A stretch of DNA of 64,000 bases, from positions 62,001-126,000 of the forward strand of contig LLCB01000021.1 in assembly GCA_001414345.1 (NCBI GenBank), written 5' to 3'. The stretch's first letter is position 1. Each line of letters begins with the position of its first letter. The notes beneath the pieces were generated by a model. It was not told the DNA's origin. It saw nothing but the letters and a program-made list of their open reading frames with translations, and ran no database searches. The position numbers and the translations under genes were made by a program. Shown piece by piece: positions 59,028 to 64,000 of this stretch. Source of the stretch: Hymenoscyphus infarciens (lineage: Eukaryota > Ascomycota > Leotiomycetes > Helotiales > Helotiaceae).

Positions 59028-61124
59028 ATGTTGGGACTTCTTGCATCGATTGGTGTTCTGGTGGGCATAGTGCTAGCTATCCCACCCGAGAGAGCTGCGG
59101 AATTTGGATATCCGTCTGGTGTTGATGTCTGGTAAATATCCCCAACCCCCTCTACAATTTCCTCGCTAACAATTTCAAGGTGTGGGAAAGCGTATCGAGC
59201 TACGTAAGCAAAATTTGACATATCAAAAGTAAACTTACGCTAACCATATTCAAGAAATGGCTCTTTCGAACCCGGTGGATGGCTCACTGTCCCATCCCTC
59301 TCCCTAGTTCCACTACTCGACCTGTCCATTCGCCCGCGAATGAATCTTTACCTCGCGGGAGAAACATACGCATCCTTCATCATCGATACACCGCTCTCAT
59401 ACATGTACGGTGGTTCTTTCACAAACTCCACTTTCAACAAAGCAGACAATCTCACAAGCAGTTTCTCAAAACTCTTCATCGATGCTTCAATCCCCGAAAC
59501 TGGTCGTGATCTTATTTCTGGACAAAATGTCTCTGTCAATGCCACAGGAAACGAGCTCTTGTTCTCACTTTCTGGGCTCACGCCAAGATTGGTGAAGTAT
59601 GAAGTTGTTTTGACTGGAGGCTCGGTTGACGGTGCTCAATTTTATACTGCGAATACCAGCTTTTACTATTTACCGACGAGAACGGATGGGGGTAGTGTGA
59701 CAAAAGTTGATAGTTTGTATGGTGGGTTGATGGTGCAGGATTATTTGAGTAATTCTACTGCGTGGACTTCTTTGTTTCCTTACACATTTTATGTTTCTTG
59801 GGACGGGTGGTTGGAGTTGAGTACAGACAGTAAGTCAGCGAAGTCAAGAAGTACCCGAATTTTTCATTTACTGATATTTGCTAGATCTTGAGGTGTTCAA
59901 AAACCAAGGCATGTACTTCGAAAGACTACCCGAGTGGGTATGAACGTCTAATGCGAGTTAGGTTACAATATCATCCACATAGTGCCTAATGCAGGCCTGG
60001 CAAATGCAGCATTCGATTTTGACGAGCTTGACAAGTTTCTGGATATCATGGACGATTTGGGATTATGGTTGATGTTCGATATGCGTAAGTGAGCTTCAAA
60101 TAGCTCCTCAGAATACAAGCTAACATCGAAATCCAGGATGGTCTTACACCGTAAGCTCGAAAAGATCTCAAAAATGATACTCAAACTGACATTCGCAGAA
60201 CCTCTCTTCAGTAACCACTCAAGTGAACCGAATCAAAGACCGAAAGAGTATGCTCCTTTGGTACACGGGGGATGAGCCTGATGGGCAAGTCGGTAAGTCA
60301 ACCACCTCCACTCATGTCCACACCGCTCACAGCCCGCAGATGCACTCAACGCCACCAAAATCACCTACGATCACATCAAAGCGATTGACCCCTATCACCC
60401 AATATCTCTCTGCCTCAATTGTCTCAACTACTACTTCTCAGAGTATACTTCTGGGGCTGACATCATTATGTCGGATCCATATCCCATCGCTGTCAACACT
60501 TCTTGGTCTACTCAGTACAGCACACCTTGCAATACGACATATGGATGCTGCGGCTGTGACGACTGCAATGGAAATTTTGAAGATATTTCTACTAGGCTTG
60601 ATCTTTACACAGAGTACCAAGAAATTCTGAATGTGCCGCAGAAACCACAATGGGGTGTTCCGCAAGCTTTTGGGAACGAGACTTTCTGGAAGAGATACCC
60701 CACCCCAGAAGAAGAGTTGGTGATGAATATGCTATTCGTTAACCATGGTGCAAAGGGAATTGCTATGTGGGCCTACCCAACCGAGCCTGGAATCGCTAGT
60801 GCAACGTCGGCATTGTCAAAGGTGCTTACCTCGACCGAGGTATCTGGTTTCTTGCTAGGGAGTGTTGTCAGTGTGCTTGAAGTCAGTGGAACCGAGAGGG
60901 TTGATGCTGCTGCGTGGGTGGTTGGGAAGACGATGATGGTGAGCATCATTAGTAAAAATTATGTAGATAGTCCGACGAGTAACATGACTATTTCACTTCC
61001 CGTGGGTGGTACTGGAGTTGGGAGTGTATTCTGGGGAACGGGTTGGAGTCTGGTTGGGGATACTCTTGTCAAGGCGGGGATGGCAGCACTCGAGGTTGAT
61101 ATCTTTGCCGTGAATTTAGACTGA
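59028..61124 (+). CDS. Secreted putative glycoside hydrolase (TIM-barrel type), family not assigned
   Basis: Eight exons: 59028-59131, 59180-59203, 59255-59829, 59885-59908, 59962-60084, 60137-60150, 60199-60292 and 60340-61124, giving 580 residues. Seven introns of 47-55 nt keep one frame throughout. Three exons are tiny (24, 24 and 14 nt). The intron at 59909-59961 starts GC, not GT: it is the only arrangement I find that joins KNQ to GYNIIHIVPNAG in frame at a normal intron length. Residues 1-20 are a signal peptide. A beta-rich N-terminal half is followed by barrel-like segments: WYTGDEPDG (about 309-317, Glu314 a candidate acid/base), ADIIMSDPYP, and a Cys cluster CCGCDDCNGNFED. The last 100 residues look like a beta-sandwich. 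I recall similar fungal proteins annotated only as glycoside hydrolase catalytic core. Substrate unknown. Confidence 0.75.
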
Positions 61125-62422
61125 AACATACCTGATAGAGCCCCAGTCTTGAAATGAGGAAAGCAGAGGCCGAATGTGGTCCCCGAAGTGGTTGTTGTAT
61201 GATCTTTTTGAAGCACGAAACATCATGGCCAATCACAAATCGTCACCATCATCATAAGTGAGACAAGATAGTTCAGCACAAATACAACTCTGCATGGGTA
61301 TCGGCGAAATTGTTGTAGAAAATCCAATCCCAAGAGCCATGCCTCGAGATGTCTCGCATTTGTAGGTGTGGCGTACGACGATCTTCCCATGCGGTCTACG
61401 GAACACAATGACGAAAAATAATGCAGCTCATTTGACCACTCGTGTAGTGCTTAGGAGGCTTCCGAGGAGTGCTCATAAATATCGCTGGCCGCATCGACTG
61501 CAAGTAAATCCAATTGAGAAAAGCAATCGCTACCAACCTTAAGATGGAGATGGATCCTTCTCGCCTTTAGTGAATAGGAGTATGTCAATCACGTGGCTAC
61601 TCGCTAGCGTGGGCACTAGCGCCATCCCGGACTGCGCAGGTGGGTCTGCGCAAATACACAGACAGAATTGGTGAACTGCGCAGGTGGGTCTGCGCAAATG
61701 CACATAGAATTGGTGGATCTGCGCAGGTGGGTCTGCGCAAATGCATTGGTGGGGCATAAATAGTCGGCTCAGGCCACACTTACGAGTAGTAGATTGAAGA
61801 GTTTCCGCTATACATTTGCAACACTCTTCATTGCTAGAGTCGGGGAGTTGCTCTTCTCGGACGCGTTAACCAAAAGAGAAAATCGCGGTTTACGTGTGTA
61901 ACCTTTCGCTTAGCTTAGGTGAAGGAGCCTGTTACGACTTGAGTTTCAAGCACTTTCTTACCTTTAATCTTTTAATCTTGGAAGTCCTACCAAGTTGTCA
62001 ACGCAGAATAAATAAATCTCGGGGCATCCCTTGGCCCCTTTCTAAGTCGTCAACATGGTTGTTACGCTCAGCGAGTTTCGCACAGAACAAGACTGCTACA
62101 CCGCATTCGATGGGTTTCCCGAGTCCGTATCTGCGTCGCGGATAAGAATTTCTCCTGCTAACAGAGTGTAGTAATCCTCTTACCATTTGCTATGACCGTC
62201 TAATCACGGCAATAATACGCCGGCTTGGTAAATGCACTGTTATAGGTTCATATTGACAGTCCCCTGCGAGTGTTCCGTTTGTGCTCAGCAATTTCGCTCT
62301 CTTACCGCCTAGGGACGAGCTATTTTCAGCTACTTGTCAGTTCTATCTGACGGCGAGGCGCGGGAGATGGCGGCAAAGCTCGTCGCAACGACTCGAGAAA
62401 ACCTCTAAATCCTTCGAGAACA
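61125..62422. other. Intergenic region with minisatellite
   Basis: No supported gene. A three-unit tandem repeat lies at 61632-61762 and a CATAAATAG box at about 61755-61763. The latter could be a core promoter for the broken gene at 62423, but it is 660 bp away. Confidence 0.5.
61632..61762 (+). repeat. Minisatellite, three units of about 43-44 bp
   Basis: Units start at 61632, 61676 and 61719. Each holds CTGCGCAGGTGGGTCTGCGC followed by AAATRCA and, in two units, a variable GAATTGGTG tail. Each unit therefore contains two copies of the palindrome TGCGCA 14 bp apart (start to start). Confidence 0.85.
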
Positions 62423-63340
62423 ATGGAATGTCAATGGAGGAACAATTATGAAACGATGGAAAAAAAGAGCAGCGAGAAGCGCAAAGCAATCCTACTTGAA
62501 GTCGACCCTGACATGTATTCGCATCAGTGGTCCGATGTCTGCTTCACGCAAGAATACCACAAGTCCCCAATCGTACGGGAGGCCAAAAAAACAGGAGCCC
62601 CGTTGGCAGACCAAGACGTTACCTTAGGTCAAGTGAGACGCCCATACCGGCAAATATGCTTGCTTCCTTATGTCAACGTCGAAAGCCTGAAAGACGACCC
62701 CGCCAAATTCTTGCATGTGCTATACAACAGAGTCAACTACTCGCCGGAGAGCTGGGCCCCATTTGACAATTAAGACACTTCTCGGCTGGATGAGCTTCTT
62801 TACACGTCATACTCAGGCCTATCGGCGTTGCACCAAATGCTTTTCATTATGAGACTACATCAACCACGAGTACTAGCTCTTTCGCTGGAAGAGGCTATGA
62901 ACATTGGAGAGGGGAAGGTATGGCGCTATCGACGAGCAGGGTACCCTTTCCCAAGAAAAACCAAGGACGGAGATGACGTTGTGCAGATACTAGGCAATCT
63001 AGTTGGGGAATTGCAAAGGACAGAGAAACCAACAGGAGCAAGCCAATTTCCATATTCCATATTCCTTGGGGCTAGATTATCGTGTTTCCAAAGAGAAAGC
63101 TAACCCCTTATTGTTCATAGTCCAAGGCAGATAAAAAATGGCTTGACCAAGACAAAATTCAGCGAGCAGTCTGCAACGGGATCTAGGCACAGATGCGGAA
63201 CCTACATCGACACTTTCTTGAGCACTGCAACATTGGAGAATCCGACATATAAGCCGATCTGAAAGTTTTGTCTGCTGATCTCGATCCAGAGCATCTTTTG
63301 GGCGTTTAGAAATATCACAGGATGGTCGTATCGAACGTAG
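62423..63340 (+). pseudogene. Broken gene of unknown function with RIP-type nonsense changes
   Basis: The frame starts MECQWRNNYETMEKK at 62423 and reads 116 codons to a TAA at 62771-62773. It then continues in the same frame without another stop to 63103 (DTSRLDELLYTSYSGLSALHQ and on), so a single stop interrupts it. Beyond about 63120 a further segment (SKADKKWLDQDKIQRAV) goes on with three more stops, probably after an intron. CAA-to-TAA or CAG-to-TAG changes would explain the stops. The text (LLPYVNVESLKDDPAKFL, YSPESWAPFDN) feels like a conserved fungal family, but I cannot name it. It lies next to a RIP-mutated block. Confidence 0.6.
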
Positions 63341-63379
63341 TTTCGTTATCTTGCCCTAGTCGAGGCTCAAAAGAAAGGT

Positions 63380-64000
63380 AGATTTAATATAATTAATTAT
63401 AGTATATAAAACGTCTAAAGAGAGAAGAGAGTATAAGGCGCTCGAAGCTATTTATAGGTTCCTCTATCTATAAGCGCTAAGAGTTACGTAGTATACCCTA
63501 TAAAATACCCTCTCTTAAAAACATTCCCTCCTAAGAGCAAAACAATTTACCCTTAATCCTTCCTTTCTTAACTTACTACTAAGAAGAAGGCTTAAATAAG
63601 CTTTTCTTTAATCCTTCTATCTCTCTTATCGTAGTACTCTCTAGAGCTTCCTCTTCCTCCTCTATAAAGCTTCCTAGTATTCCGAGGATAGAATCAACGT
63701 AAGCAGTGTTATTTAAAGATTAATTATCTTACGACTAATACTTAGATCGTTTACTATCCTAGGATTACTAATCGTCCTAGAATTAATGTTTAGATTAATT
63801 GTTATAAGTAACGTCTTAAAATTTAGTTATATAATCATCCTCTAGATTATTATTAGGCTTAAATACCTAATCGTTACTAGCATTCTACTAATACTCGTAT
63901 TCTTACTTAATCTTACAAATCTCTATAATTATTAGATACTTCTACTTAGTAAAGTCGATAGCTAAAAAGCGAGGAATCTCGTAGTCGTTTAAAGGGTTTA
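63380..64000. repeat. AT-rich RIP-mutated DNA, element not identified
   Basis: CpA/TpG is nearly absent and TpA abundant, as in the other repeat blocks. Composition changes abruptly at about 63380, and the block runs out of the window. No element end is visible. Confidence 0.55.

Noticed and set aside
59909..59961. Canonical GT donors at 59913 or 59939 in place of the GC donor
   Set aside because: The first shifts frame into a stop. The second would need an intron of about 20 nt to keep frame.
61632..61762. Possible CRISPR-like array
   Set aside because: Only three units, spacers near-identical and of uneven length, eukaryotic context; a plain tandem repeat.
61539..61779. Repetitive minus-strand frames rich in Cys, His and Pro
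   Set aside because: Produced by the TGCGCA minisatellite; the repeat unit, not selection, explains the pattern.
1..64000. tRNA, rRNA or other structural RNA genes
   Set aside because: I scanned by eye and found no convincing tRNA arm set or rRNA signature; a covariance-model search would be decisive.

Overview
The window looks like a filamentous ascomycete (Pezizomycotina) genome, probably a leotiomycete, though that rank is only an inference. The evidence is short 47-61 nt introns with CTAAC/CTGAC branch sites, fungal gene families (HET domain, Tcp11/Sok1, secreted GH29 fucosidase, Ser/Thr-rich surface proteins), and a sharp two-compartment base composition. Gene-bearing DNA of ordinary composition alternates with very AT-rich DNA in which CpA/TpG is almost absent and TpA is in excess. 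That is the signature of repeat-induced point mutation (RIP).

Layout. 127-2466: RIP-mutated hAT transposon. 2475-7700: gene-poor DNA, then a HET-domain gene (5132-7432, minus). 7700-33670: a 25 kb AT-rich block that resolves into nested transposons. The outer LTR element (8096-32582, target duplication ACTAC) carries in its left LTR a DIRS/Ngaro-like tyrosine-recombinase retroelement (8353-21795), which is itself split by a complete Ty3/gypsy element (8992-17046, duplication CTAAT). The same outer element carries two 3963 bp hAT copies (21940-25902 and 28271-32233), each with a perfect 8 bp duplication. A solo LTR follows at 32624-32789. 33674-34085: a frameshifted gene remnant. 34754-37093: a second, inverted copy of the 2340 bp hAT element.

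37102-47500 is gene-bearing: a secreted Ser/Gly/Thr-rich protein (40133-41455) and a Tcp11/Sok1-like protein (43724-46720). 47619-51620: a Tourist-like MITE interrupted by a small LTR element (48053-51609), which is interrupted in turn by another LTR element (48636-50972). 52351-53512: a secreted Cys-rich protein with one membrane segment. 54284-54961: a 678 bp non-autonomous hAT. 55673-58336 (minus) and 59028-61124 (plus): a divergent pair of secreted carbohydrate-active enzymes, an alpha-L-fucosidase (GH29) and a putative TIM-barrel glycoside hydrolase, sharing a 691 bp intergenic region. 61632-61762: a minisatellite. 62423-63340: a gene of unknown function broken by stops that fit C-to-T mutation. 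63380-64000: more RIP-mutated DNA.

How things work together. The fucosidase and its divergent neighbour are the best candidates for a functional pair, probably extracellular removal of fucose and further glycan breakdown. The repeat blocks preserve a readable insertion history: all LTR elements share the same orientation, similar polypurine tracts and the same terminal TGTAATA-type motif. This suggests that small coding-less elements are mobilised by a larger gypsy relative.
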